DNA of 64,000 bases from Gammaproteobacteria bacterium (GTDB taxonomy: Bacteria; Pseudomonadota; Gammaproteobacteria; Xanthomonadales; Wenzhouxiangellaceae). The DNA is taken from NCBI GenBank assembly GCA_021772985.1, contig JAJFKX010000049.1:186001-250000 (forward strand), written 5' to 3'. Below the pieces are notes generated by a model. The model was not told where the DNA came from, made no database searches, and saw only the letters and a list, made by a program, of their open reading frames with translations. Every line of letters starts with the position of its first letter. The first letter of the stretch is position 1. The position numbers and the translations under genes are program-made. Positions 9,585 through 17,710 of this stretch are shown piece after piece.

Positions 9585-10580
9585 TTATTCGTGTATCGGC
9601 AACCGGTATAACGGTGTCGGCAAGCGTTCACTGGTTAACCAATAAGATAGATTGTCCTGGTCAAACGCCAGTGCTTCAGCTTGTGGCAGTTCCGGGGTAG
9701 ATAAAATCTTCGGAATACCGCCTAAAATTGCAGACCAGCTTTGCTGAGGTTGCTTGTTAAATAGATAAGCTTGTTTATAGGTTAGTAACAAAATATTTTG
9801 ACTGCCATCCGGCAGCGCCTGGATATCCAGTGCAGTGGGCTGGAAACGCCATTCAGCCTGCTGGCCAAAGCGAATTCGATCAAGGGCACTGGGGCGTCCC
9901 AATTGCGGGATATCACCCAGAAACTCAGGTATTAACACTGTTGCAGGGCTGGCTGTCACTATCGGCAACGAATAGATACGAGGCAATGGATCACGCTTGC
10001 TGATGATGATGATCTGGCGGCCTGGGACATCAACGTCCACCGATTCCACATCACGTGCACCTTCCGGGTAGCGATAAGCAATGTCAGCAGCCGGTTGCAC
10101 TGCACCCGCATACTGGCCTTGTGCATTCGCTTGAGGTTCGGGTACCAGCCATAAATGTGCCAGTTGCCGCTCTGCGTAATTATCTCCGACATCTGCAATC
10201 AACAGCCAATGTTGTCCATCAATGGTAAACGCTGCCAGATCTTCCCAATCGACATTGATGACGCCTTTGACTTCAATTTTACCCAAATCAGCACCGGAGT
10301 TTTTATCGAAGGCAAACAGGTAATTGCCGTTGCCGCTGTCATTCAAGCCCCATAACACATTGGTTTTGATGGTTGAACTGGCCAGGCCACTAAGTTCGTT
10401 CAATTCGGATTGTGCCAATATCACCGGTTCAGGCGTGACAAAATTGCTGGCAGGTGTATTGGTGGTCCGATGGCATGTTAAAAGCGATGCGGCAATCAGG
10501 CCAAATATCACTCCAAGGATGGCTCTGATCAGTGGCCGGATAAAACTATTTGAGCGTTTTGGTATTGGTTTGTTTTTCAT
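9585..10580 (-). CDS. Predicted lipoprotein, beta-propeller-like
   Basis: 331 residues. The N-terminus has a positively charged start, a hydrophobic segment (about 16-35) and a lipobox-like SLLTC, so it is probably an exported lipoprotein. The mature part has spaced motifs LWGLNDSGNGN, VDWEDLAAF and LLIADVGDNYAERQ, typical of a family of bacterial propeller-like exported proteins with NDSG/DWED/GDIGDN blocks, often annotated as hypothetical or phytase-esterase-like. Function not established. Divergent from the rhodanese gene with 47 bp between starts. Confidence 0.6.
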   Translation of the reverse strand: MKNKPIPKRSNSFIRPLIRAILGVIFGLIAASLLTCHRTTNTPASNFVTPEPVILAQSELNELSGLASSTIKTNVLWGLNDSGNGNYLFAFDKNSGADLGKIEVKGVINVDWEDLAAFTIDGQHWLLIADVGDNYAERQLAHLWLVPEPQANAQGQYAGAVQPAADIAYRYPEGARDVESVDVDVPGRQIIIISKRDPLPRIYSLPIVTASPATVLIPEFLGDIPQLGRPSALDRIRFGQQAEWRFQPTALDIQALPDGSQNILLLTYKQAYLFNKQPQQSWSAILGGIPKILSTPELPQAEALAFDQDNLSYWLTSERLPTPLYRLPIHE

Positions 10581-10627
10581 GATGGATAATAATACCCGTT
10601 CTGTAACAAGATGAAAGTGACCCTTGA

Positions 10628-11047
10628 ATGGAAAAATTACTGGAGTTTGCCGGCAACCACCCGTTATTGGTTGGTGGCTTTGCAGCAGTACTGGTGGGTT
10701 TGATAGCCACCGAAGTATTACGTGTTACGCGTAAATTCAAGGTTGTTTCAAGCGCGGAAGCGATCCGCTTGATCAATCGTGAAAGCGCGGCCATCATTGA
10801 TATATCAGCCAACAATGATTTTGCCAGCAAGCATATAGTCGAAGCGATTAACGTTCAGCCATCACAGCTCCTGGCCAGCAATAAAAAGTTGATGAAGCTG
10901 CAAGGGCGTCCAATACTGCTATATTGTAAAACCGGTCAGGCGTCGCATCAGAACGCTGCTAAGATGATCGCTCTGGGTCTGGGGCCGCTGTACGTGTTGC
11001 GCGGAGGACTGGCACAATGGCAATCAGATCAGCAACCGGTGGTCTGA
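10628..11047 (+). CDS. Membrane-anchored rhodanese-like protein
   Basis: 139 residues: one N-terminal membrane segment (about 11-31) followed by a rhodanese domain with the active-site loop CKTGQAS starting at C100, a position expected to carry persulfide sulfur. The C-terminal ALGLGPLYVLRGGLAQWQ is the usual end of single-domain rhodaneses. It lies upstream of secB and gpsA, an order seen in pseudomonads, where a rhodanese of this YibN type accompanies secB. Confidence 0.85.
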   Translation: MEKLLEFAGNHPLLVGGFAAVLVGLIATEVLRVTRKFKVVSSAEAIRLINRESAAIIDISANNDFASKHIVEAINVQPSQLLASNKKLMKLQGRPILLYCKTGQASHQNAAKMIALGLGPLYVLRGGLAQWQSDQQPVV

Positions 11048-11143
11048 GCGATTGGGATTATTATCCTGCTGGACTTGATCGAGGCTGATCTAGGCCGCAT
11101 TTCCTAATATTAATAACTTTAACCCTACACATTTGGAATCCCC

Positions 11144-11653
11144 ATGACTGACGAACAGACTATCGATTCGCAAACGGCAGTTGCCGGCGCCCAGGATGCT
11201 GCTGCCAATGCACAGTTCAATATGCAGCGCATTTACACTAAAGACATCTCCTTCGAAGCACCCAACACCCCACAGGTTTTCCAGGAGCAAGGGCAACTGG
11301 AAATGAAAATGAATCTGGGGCAAAGAGTAGATTCAATGGGTGAAGGCCTGCACGAAGTGATTCTCACAGTCACGGTAACCGGCTTGATCAATGAAAAAAC
11401 CGCCTACCTGTGCGAAGTGCAGCAGGCTGGGATTTTTCAGGTAAGCGGCATGACCGAACAGCAGGAAGCAGGTGTTATCAATGTGCTGTGTCCAAATACT
11501 TTGTACCCGTATGCCCGCGCCAGTGTCGCGCAATTGGTATCTGCTGCCGGTTTCCCGCCAGTCACTTTGCAGCCTATCAGTTTCGAGCAGGTTTATGCTC
11601 AGCGAATGCAGGAAGCGCAACAGCAGCAAGCCGCTGCAGGTAATGCAGAGTAA
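11144..11653 (+). CDS. secB: Protein-export chaperone SecB
   Basis: 169 residues. SecB is a homotetrameric cytosolic chaperone that keeps preproteins unfolded and delivers them to SecA. Diagnostic blocks are FNMQRIYTKDISFEAPNTP, FQVSGMTEQQ, LCPNTLYPYARASVAQLV and AAGFPPVTLQPISFE. The C-terminal tail is rich in Gln and Ala. Presence of SecB restricts the organism to Proteobacteria-type export. It sits between the rhodanese and gpsA genes, the usual context. Confidence 0.95.
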   Translation: MTDEQTIDSQTAVAGAQDAAANAQFNMQRIYTKDISFEAPNTPQVFQEQGQLEMKMNLGQRVDSMGEGLHEVILTVTVTGLINEKTAYLCEVQQAGIFQVSGMTEQQEAGVINVLCPNTLYPYARASVAQLVSAAGFPPVTLQPISFEQVYAQRMQEAQQQQAAAGNAE

Positions 11654-11707
11654 CAAGTTGACTTCAGGTGCAGTCAGCACTGTTGGCTGCAATCTATTGG
11701 TCATTTA

Positions 11708-12712
11708 ATGCCCGATTACGCTGATATTGCAGTACTTGGCGCTGGCTCATGGGGCACCGCGCTGGCGATGCAGCTGGCTCGGGTACAGCGGCGCACAGTG
11801 CTGTGGGCGCGTGATCAAGTGTTACTGGCACAAATTCAAACGGATCGTGAAAACCAACGCTATTTACCCGGAATTCGGGTACCGGATACGCTTTTAACCG
11901 AAGCTGATCTGGAGCATGCAGTCAGTCATGCGCAACAGGTATTGGTGGTTTGCCCGAGCCATGCATTTACCGACCTGCTGCGCACCATTAAGCCCTGGTT
12001 GTCTGCGTCCAGCGGTGTCAGTTGGGCCTGCAAAGGTTTTGAGCCGGGCACCGGTCGGTTATTGCATACCAGTGCGCGTGAAATTTTGGGCGAACAACGT
12101 CCACTGGCTGTGGTTACCGGTCCTTCATTTGCCCGCGAAGTAGCCTTGGACATGCCTACTGCAGTTACTGTCGCCGCTTCTACTGAACAATATGGACAGC
12201 AAATAGCCAGCCTGCTGCATGGTGGCAGTCTGCGCGCTTACTATAGCAATGACATTGTTGGTGCTGAGCTTGGTGGCGCCAGTAAAAATGTGATGGCGGT
12301 TGCTACCGGCATCTGTGATGGGATGGCTTTGGGTTCCAATGCACGGGCGGCGCTGATAACCCGCGGATTGTCGGAAATGATGCGTTTAGGTGTTGCAATG
12401 GGGGCTAAACCGGAAACTTTAATGGGGCTTGCCGGCATGGGCGATCTGGTTTTAACCTGCACCGGTGAGCTATCCCGGAATCGACGTTTGGGGTTGGCAT
12501 TGGGTCAAGGTCTGGGCGTGGATCAAGCTATCCAGCAGATTGGTCAGGTGGTGGAAGGGTACAAGGCCGCTGCAGAAGTTTATCGACTTAGCCGTCAATT
12601 CCAGTTGGATTTGCCGATTTGTGAACAGGTATACGGGGTTTTATATCAAAACTGGAACCCACAAAAAGGTGTCAAGGTATTATTGAACCGAGAGCTTAAA
12701 AAAGAGCATTGA
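11708..12712 (+). CDS. gpsA: Glycerol-3-phosphate dehydrogenase [NAD(P)+]
   Basis: 334 residues, cytosolic. It reduces dihydroxyacetone phosphate to sn-glycerol-3-phosphate, the backbone of phospholipids. The Rossmann motif is LGAGSWGTALA at the N-terminus. Further blocks are VTGPSFAREVA, the catalytic-Lys region ELGGASKNVMAVATGICDGM, and LAGMGDLVLTCTGELSRNR. It is the third gene of the rhodanese-secB-gpsA group and ends 5 bp before the convergent trmL stop. Confidence 0.95.
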   Translation: MPDYADIAVLGAGSWGTALAMQLARVQRRTVLWARDQVLLAQIQTDRENQRYLPGIRVPDTLLTEADLEHAVSHAQQVLVVCPSHAFTDLLRTIKPWLSASSGVSWACKGFEPGTGRLLHTSAREILGEQRPLAVVTGPSFAREVALDMPTAVTVAASTEQYGQQIASLLHGGSLRAYYSNDIVGAELGGASKNVMAVATGICDGMALGSNARAALITRGLSEMMRLGVAMGAKPETLMGLAGMGDLVLTCTGELSRNRRLGLALGQGLGVDQAIQQIGQVVEGYKAAAEVYRLSRQFQLDLPICEQVYGVLYQNWNPQKGVKVLLNRELKKEH

Positions 12713-12717
12713 CATCA

Positions 12718-13206
12718 TCACTTGCCGGTGTTTAATTGGCGCCAGGCTTCATAACTGACAATCGCTACCGTATTAGACAAATTTAAGCTGCGGCTGCTGG
12801 CTAACATCGGCAGGCGGATGATTTGATCAGCGCTTGCCAGCGCGGCTTCATTTAAGCCCCTGGTTTCCGCGCCGAATAATAAACAATCGCCCATTTGGAA
12901 ACGGACATCCCATAAACAGAGATTGCCTTTGGTGGAGAAGGCCAGCCGCCGTCCACCCGGAATTTGTTCGTTGAACTGTGTCAGGTTGTCATGTTTTTGC
13001 CAACTGCTGCGTTCGCGATAGTCCAAACCCGCACGTCGTAATTGGCGGTCATCAAGGCTGAAGCCCAATGGTTCGATGAGATGCAGATTGGCGCCGTGAT
13101 TAGCACATAAACGCATGATATTACCCGTGTTTGGCGGAATTTCAGGCTCAACCAAAACGATATGCAAGGCCAATGGCGGTGGAAATTGTTCGGATAGGCT
13201 ACTCAT
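12718..13206 (-). CDS. trmL: tRNA (cytidine(34)-2'-O)-methyltransferase TrmL
   Basis: A SPOUT-fold methyltransferase that 2'-O-methylates the wobble base of tRNA-Leu isoacceptors. Taken from the ATG at 13206 it has 162 residues, the normal family length; a longer in-frame reading to 13350 adds 48 residues of non-family sequence. Motifs: LVEPEIPPNTGNIMRLCANH near the start, LFGAETRGL, and the knotted C-terminal SLNLSNTVAIVSYEAWRQ. A tRNA-Leu(UAA) gene, encoding one known substrate, is present in this window. Confidence 0.92.
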   Translation of the reverse strand: MSSLSEQFPPPLALHIVLVEPEIPPNTGNIMRLCANHGANLHLIEPLGFSLDDRQLRRAGLDYRERSSWQKHDNLTQFNEQIPGGRRLAFSTKGNLCLWDVRFQMGDCLLFGAETRGLNEAALASADQIIRLPMLASSRSLNLSNTVAIVSYEAWRQLNTGK

Positions 13207-13346
13207 GCCAACAAGCCTAACCCATACCAAGGGAATGTTACAGCAGCATCCATATGTCGTTTTCTGAGGCCTTAATATCAGCAATAACAGGGGCTTGAGA
13301 GAAACTATTTGACAGAGTCTTATGTGCGGAGTAATGTAGTTAGCCC

Positions 13347-13362
13347 ACACAATATGTTGTGT
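13347..13362. promoter_or_regulatory. NrdR box 1
   Basis: ACACAATATGTTGTGT, a near-perfect palindrome matching the NrdR consensus (acaCwAtATaTwGtgt). NrdR is the ATP/dATP-sensing repressor of ribonucleotide reductase genes. It lies 101 bp before the nrdJ start. Confidence 0.85.
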
Positions 13363-13378
13363 TTATCTAGAGCATTTA

Positions 13379-13394
13379 ACACAAAAAGTTGTGT
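13379..13394. promoter_or_regulatory. NrdR box 2
   Basis: ACACAAAAAGTTGTGT, second NrdR-type palindrome, with its arms intact and one change in the core. It lies 32 bp (three helical turns) from box 1, the spacing typical of paired NrdR sites, so both boxes face the same side of the DNA. Confidence 0.85.
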
Positions 13395-13462
13395 TGTAAC
13401 ACATAGCGATTAAAAATATATTCCGTTACTATACCGAGTCGTTTACGGGGATTAGGATACAG

Positions 13463-15610
13463 ATGAGCAGTGTACGTCAAGAATCAATAATGATGGATAC
13501 CAAAGACATACCACTGCAGGATGCATCATTGGATATCTGGGACAAGAAATACCGCTTGAAGAGCAAAAGTGGTGAGATTCTTGACCAGGATGTTGATGCA
13601 ACCTGGCAGCGGGTGGCAACTGCGTTAGCCGACGTGGAAGTAACACCGGAGTTACGTCAACACTGGCGTGAGCAGTTTTTGTGGGCTTTGCGCCGCGGGG
13701 CTATTCCGGCAGGGCGAATTACCTCAAATGCGGGCGCACGGGCGCACAAGCCGGCCACTTCAACGATTAATTGCACCGTCTCGGGCACTATCGAAGACTC
13801 CATGGGCGGTATTCTCGATAAGGTACATGAAGCGGGCCTGACGCTGAAGGCGGGTTGTGGTATTGGTTACGAATTTTCTACCTTGCGGCCCCGTGGCGCC
13901 TACGTGTCCGGCGCGGGGGCATACACTTCCGGTCCATTGTCGTTTATGGATATTTACGACAAGATGTGTTTTACAGTGTCCTCGGCGGGTGGTCGTAGAG
14001 GTGCACAGATGGCTACTTTTGAAGTGGGTCACCCGGATGCGATGGAGTTCATTCGCGCCAAGCGTGAAGATGGCCGGTTGCGCCAGTTCAACTGTTCGTT
14101 ACTGATTACCGATGAATTCATGCAGGCGGTGGCCAACGGTGATGATTGGCCGATGGTTTTTCCGATTTCCGAACAGGAAATTGATGAAGTGGATGTGAAT
14201 GATCCGGCCCAGGTGCTGTGGCGAGAATGGCCGATTACCAAGGGTTATGTCAGCCGTGATGATGGCTTGGTGGCGTGCAAGATTTACCGCACAGCACCAG
14301 CCCAACGCATGTGGGACATGATTATGTCGTCCACTTATGATTTTGCTGAACCGGGCTTTATTCTGATTGACCGGATCAACGAAATGAACAATAACTGGTG
14401 GTGCGAAGATATCCGCGCTACCAATCCATGTGGCGAGCAGCCACTGCCGCCTTATGGAGCCTGCTTGCTGGGTTCCATTAATCTGACCCGGTTTGTTGAA
14501 CAGCCGTTTACCAGTCAGGCCAACTTTGACTGGGATGAATACCGCAAAGTGGTCAAAGTATTTACCCGGATGCTGGATAATGTTGTGGAAATCAACGGAT
14601 TGCCGTTGGATGATCAGCGGCAGGAAATCGCCTATAAGCGTCGTCATGGCATGGGTTTTCTGGGGCTGGGCTCGACAATAACCCTGTTGGGCATGAAATA
14701 TGGTGAACCTGAATCACTCTCATTTACCGAGGATATTGCCCGTGAAATGGCCATCACAGGCTGGGAAAGTGCACTTGAATTAAGCCAGGAGAAAGGCCCG
14801 GCGCCAATCATGGATGATGACTTCGAAGTTACCGCTGAAATGTTGCGCAAACGCCCGCAAATGGTTGCAGACGGCTGGAAATCCGGCCAAACCATTAAAG
14901 GCCGTGTGCTGCATGCGCGCTATAGCCATTACATGCAACGGTTGGCAGAGGTGAACCCGGAACTGGTCGAGCAATTGGCGGAGCAGGGCGCGCGGTTTAC
15001 CCATCACACTTCTATTGCACCCACTGGTACCATTTCATTATCGCTGGCAAACAATGCCAGCAATGGCATTGAGCCCAGCTTTGCGCATCATTATTCGCGC
15101 AATGTTATCCGTGAAGGGCGTAAAACCAAGGAAAAAGTAGAGGTTTACTCGTTTGAATTGCTGGCTTACCATGCTTTGGTAAACCCGGAAGCTATGCCTT
15201 ATGTGGAAGACCCGGAGTTGCAATTGCCGGATTATTTCATCGCTGCTGATGATGTTACGCCAACAGCACATGTTGATATCCAGGCTGCAGCTCAGATATG
15301 GATTGATTCGTCTATTTCCAAGACGGCTAATGTGCCCACCGACTATCCATTTGAGGATTTTAAACATATTTATCGCTACGCTTATGAGCAGGGGCTGAAA
15401 GGGTGTACTACATTTCGCTTTAATCCTGAGGCTTTTCAGGGTGTTTTGGTTAAGCAACAGGACCTGGAACAAACCACCTATCAGTTTACGCTGGAAGATG
15501 GCAGCGTGGTCGAGGTTAAAGGCAACGAAGAGATTGAATACGATGGTGAAATGCATACAGCGGCCAATCTGTACGATGCGCTAAAAGAAGGCTATTACGG
15601 AAAGTTTTAA
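13463..15610 (+). CDS. nrdJ: Class II (B12-dependent) ribonucleotide reductase, main subunit
   Basis: 715 residues. Reduces ribonucleotides to deoxyribonucleotides using adenosylcobalamin, independent of oxygen. Blocks: AGCGIGYEFSTLRPRGA, GRRGAQMATFEVGHPD, the radical-site finger loop NPCGEQPLPPYGACLLGSIN (N321, C323, E325), KRRHGMGFLGLGS and SIAPTGTISLSLANNASNG. It lacks the C-terminal TSCPD/zinc segment, which is encoded by the next gene, as in the NrdJa/NrdJb split of Pseudomonas. The TAGGATA ribosome site supports the ATG at 13463. Two NrdR boxes lie upstream. No cobalamin riboswitch was recognised. Confidence 0.93.
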   Translation: MSSVRQESIMMDTKDIPLQDASLDIWDKKYRLKSKSGEILDQDVDATWQRVATALADVEVTPELRQHWREQFLWALRRGAIPAGRITSNAGARAHKPATSTINCTVSGTIEDSMGGILDKVHEAGLTLKAGCGIGYEFSTLRPRGAYVSGAGAYTSGPLSFMDIYDKMCFTVSSAGGRRGAQMATFEVGHPDAMEFIRAKREDGRLRQFNCSLLITDEFMQAVANGDDWPMVFPISEQEIDEVDVNDPAQVLWREWPITKGYVSRDDGLVACKIYRTAPAQRMWDMIMSSTYDFAEPGFILIDRINEMNNNWWCEDIRATNPCGEQPLPPYGACLLGSINLTRFVEQPFTSQANFDWDEYRKVVKVFTRMLDNVVEINGLPLDDQRQEIAYKRRHGMGFLGLGSTITLLGMKYGEPESLSFTEDIAREMAITGWESALELSQEKGPAPIMDDDFEVTAEMLRKRPQMVADGWKSGQTIKGRVLHARYSHYMQRLAEVNPELVEQLAEQGARFTHHTSIAPTGTISLSLANNASNGIEPSFAHHYSRNVIREGRKTKEKVEVYSFELLAYHALVNPEAMPYVEDPELQLPDYFIAADDVTPTAHVDIQAAAQIWIDSSISKTANVPTDYPFEDFKHIYRYAYEQGLKGCTTFRFNPEAFQGVLVKQQDLEQTTYQFTLEDGSVVEVKGNEEIEYDGEMHTAANLYDALKEGYYGKF

Positions 15611-15683
15611 ATTAACAGTTGAGGATAGCAACCACTGGCAAGCAAATTTGTTGTAGCGGGCTGGTGCAGGCGTAAAGAATAAT

Positions 15684-16415
15684 ATGAGCACAAAAATTGA
15701 TCAAAAAATTGTAGGTTATGCGGTGCGCAATGATCAAGCGCAGGATAGCCAGGAACAGTCTGCAGCCGACAGCGCAAATACTGAAGAGCTGCCCAAGAAG
15801 GCTGAAGTTATCCGGATGCACGAAAAGCTGATGAGGCCTGAAGGCCTGGAGTGCCTGGAAGGTTCCACCTATAAAATCAAGACGCCACTGGATGATCACG
15901 CGTTATACATCACCATGAATGATATTGTTTTGAACGCTGGTACTGAACACGAGCAGCGCAGACCGTTCGAAATATTCATTAACTCCAAAAACATGGACCA
16001 TTTTCAGTGGATTGTGGCTTTGACCAGGGTCATGTCAGCGGTATTTCGGAAAGGTGGTGACGTAACTTTTTTGGCCGAAGAACTGCAGGCGGTGTTTGAT
16101 CCCAAAGGTGGCTATTTCAAGCCCGGTGGCAAATTTATGCCTTCGCTGGTGGGTGAAATCGGCGCTGTGATCGAGCACCATATGCAACGTATCGGTTTGC
16201 TTGATCCGCCTGAGATGAGCGAACAGCAGCAACTGATACTGGATGAAAAGCGCGCTGAAGCGCAGCTTGCAGAAAAAAAAACACTGAATGAGCCAACTGA
16301 AACCGAGTCTTATCCTGCATCGGCCACCTTGTGCAATAAGTGCCAGACCAAGGCCGTGGTAAATATGGATAACTGTGCTACCTGTCTGGCATGTGGTTAT
16401 TCCAAATGCGGGTGA
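15684..16415 (+). CDS. Class II ribonucleotide reductase accessory/C-terminal subunit NrdJb
   Basis: 243 residues, corresponding to the separated C-terminal part of class II reductases (Pseudomonas NrdJb). It has a TSCPD-like domain (about residues 60-170, with FINSKNMDHFQWIVALTRV) and a C-terminal Cys cluster (CNKC, then CATCLACGYSKCG) that may bind zinc or shuttle reducing equivalents to the active site. It starts 73 bp after the nrdJ stop and is surely co-regulated by the NrdR boxes. Confidence 0.9.
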   Translation: MSTKIDQKIVGYAVRNDQAQDSQEQSAADSANTEELPKKAEVIRMHEKLMRPEGLECLEGSTYKIKTPLDDHALYITMNDIVLNAGTEHEQRRPFEIFINSKNMDHFQWIVALTRVMSAVFRKGGDVTFLAEELQAVFDPKGGYFKPGGKFMPSLVGEIGAVIEHHMQRIGLLDPPEMSEQQQLILDEKRAEAQLAEKKTLNEPTETESYPASATLCNKCQTKAVVNMDNCATCLACGYSKCG

Positions 16416-16633
16416 ACTTAAGCTAAATTGTTACCATTAAACGGGGTATGGTTTTCTGTTGCATTTTTTGCTCCGGGTAGTGCTGTTTTTAGCGTGATTT
16501 TAGTGATGCTTTGCCCCGTATAAGTGATGCTGCTCAGGCTGTGTGTAGGGTATAGATGTGATATAATAATTTAGTCGTATTGCATTAAATCAAATCATTG
16601 ATTTTAAAGATTAAAAACCCTCCAGGAGTAGGA

Positions 16634-17650
16634 TTGAGACATTCTGTGAACAATGTTTTCGCAAGCATCGGCCGGGCCTGTCTGGTCCTGTTTATGGCCT
16701 ACTTTACGTTCGGCGTTGCCAATGCCCGACCTGAGTTGGGTCCACCCAGTATCAAACTGCGCACCAATTTATCAAACGTGGTGATTGCCGAGCTGCACAG
16801 TGTAAGCGCAGATCACAAACTGACCTTCAGCATTGGCGAAAACCTGCACAATGAAGCTGAGCAATCCATTATCATTCGCAGTGATGCATTAACGGCAGCC
16901 AGATTAGGTACCGGACAAACCTATGTTATTGCGTACGTGGGATGGGATGTTCAGCGCTTCCCACGTGTAGTCAAACCCCGCCGTGATGGTGCCGTCATTA
17001 TTAATCTGCCGGGTGCGATGCCTGCTATTTTTCAGCTAAATCCCGACTTGATTGAGTTATTAAAATGGGATTTGAAAAAATCGCTGCAAAGTCCGGATGC
17101 CATGCTGGCATTGATTTTACGGGGTATGGCTGAGTCCGACCCACAATTGCAAAACTTTTTCAGCACAGAACTGGTAACACGTCCCAAACTTTATAGAAAA
17201 TTGACTGCAGAGCAGAAGCAGGCTGTGGCTGGTCACATAGAAGATAGTGGTTATTCGCCTCTGGGGCGAAATTTAATGCTGGGCGACCAGGCATTCAGTG
17301 AGTTGTTGCTAAGTCAAAATGCAAAGCTGAAAATTTCTCGAGAAATTCTAATCCACCACCCGATACATGTGGAATTCGGATCACAATACGGCGGTTTAAT
17401 CCGGACAGCTATGAAAGTCGTGGAAAGTACAGGGGACGTGGACGATGCGACTAAAGCACAACGCTGGCTGAGCAGCAATCAACCGACTTTGGTTGAATCG
17501 GCTGCAGCGGTTATTTATGAAGTCAATCCTGAAACACTGATAAGCGCGCTGGAGCAAGCCGCTGAATACTCTTTGCTGGAAAAACACAGCAGGGATGCAT
17601 TGGTCAATTTGCTTCGGCGTTATCGCCTTTCTCTGGCGGAAAATCTATAA
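16634..17650 (+). CDS. Exported protein, first copy of small module subunit
   Basis: About 338 residues from the TTG at 16634, chosen because AGGAG lies 5 nt upstream and a signal peptide ending FGVANA then begins directly; a TTG at 16598 is the longer alternative. After cleavage comes a beta-rich N-terminal part (IKLRTNLSNVVIAELHSV, LGTGQTYVIAY) and then a long alpha-helical, HEAT-like C-terminal part. It is clearly paralogous to the protein at 20815-21813, sharing the LHN.A...I.I block, the GA.PAIF.LN block and the GMA.SDP...FF block. It precedes a ~980-residue secreted protein by 60 bp. No known family recognised. Confidence 0.7.
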   Translation: MRHSVNNVFASIGRACLVLFMAYFTFGVANARPELGPPSIKLRTNLSNVVIAELHSVSADHKLTFSIGENLHNEAEQSIIIRSDALTAARLGTGQTYVIAYVGWDVQRFPRVVKPRRDGAVIINLPGAMPAIFQLNPDLIELLKWDLKKSLQSPDAMLALILRGMAESDPQLQNFFSTELVTRPKLYRKLTAEQKQAVAGHIEDSGYSPLGRNLMLGDQAFSELLLSQNAKLKISREILIHHPIHVEFGSQYGGLIRTAMKVVESTGDVDDATKAQRWLSSNQPTLVESAAAVIYEVNPETLISALEQAAEYSLLEKHSRDALVNLLRRYRLSLAENL

Positions 17651-17710
17651 CGAAAATTGCGGATAAGAGTTTAGAGTTTTAAGTATTTAAATTTTGATGA
17701 GGTAAACGTT

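Noticed and set aside
12718-13350. 210-residue version of TrmL
   Set aside because: The first 48 residues are not family-like and the 162-residue form from 13206 has the normal length.
13206-13462. Cobalamin riboswitch ahead of the B12-dependent reductase
   Set aside because: The region is short and filled by NrdR boxes; no B12-box-like sequence or multistem layout was seen.
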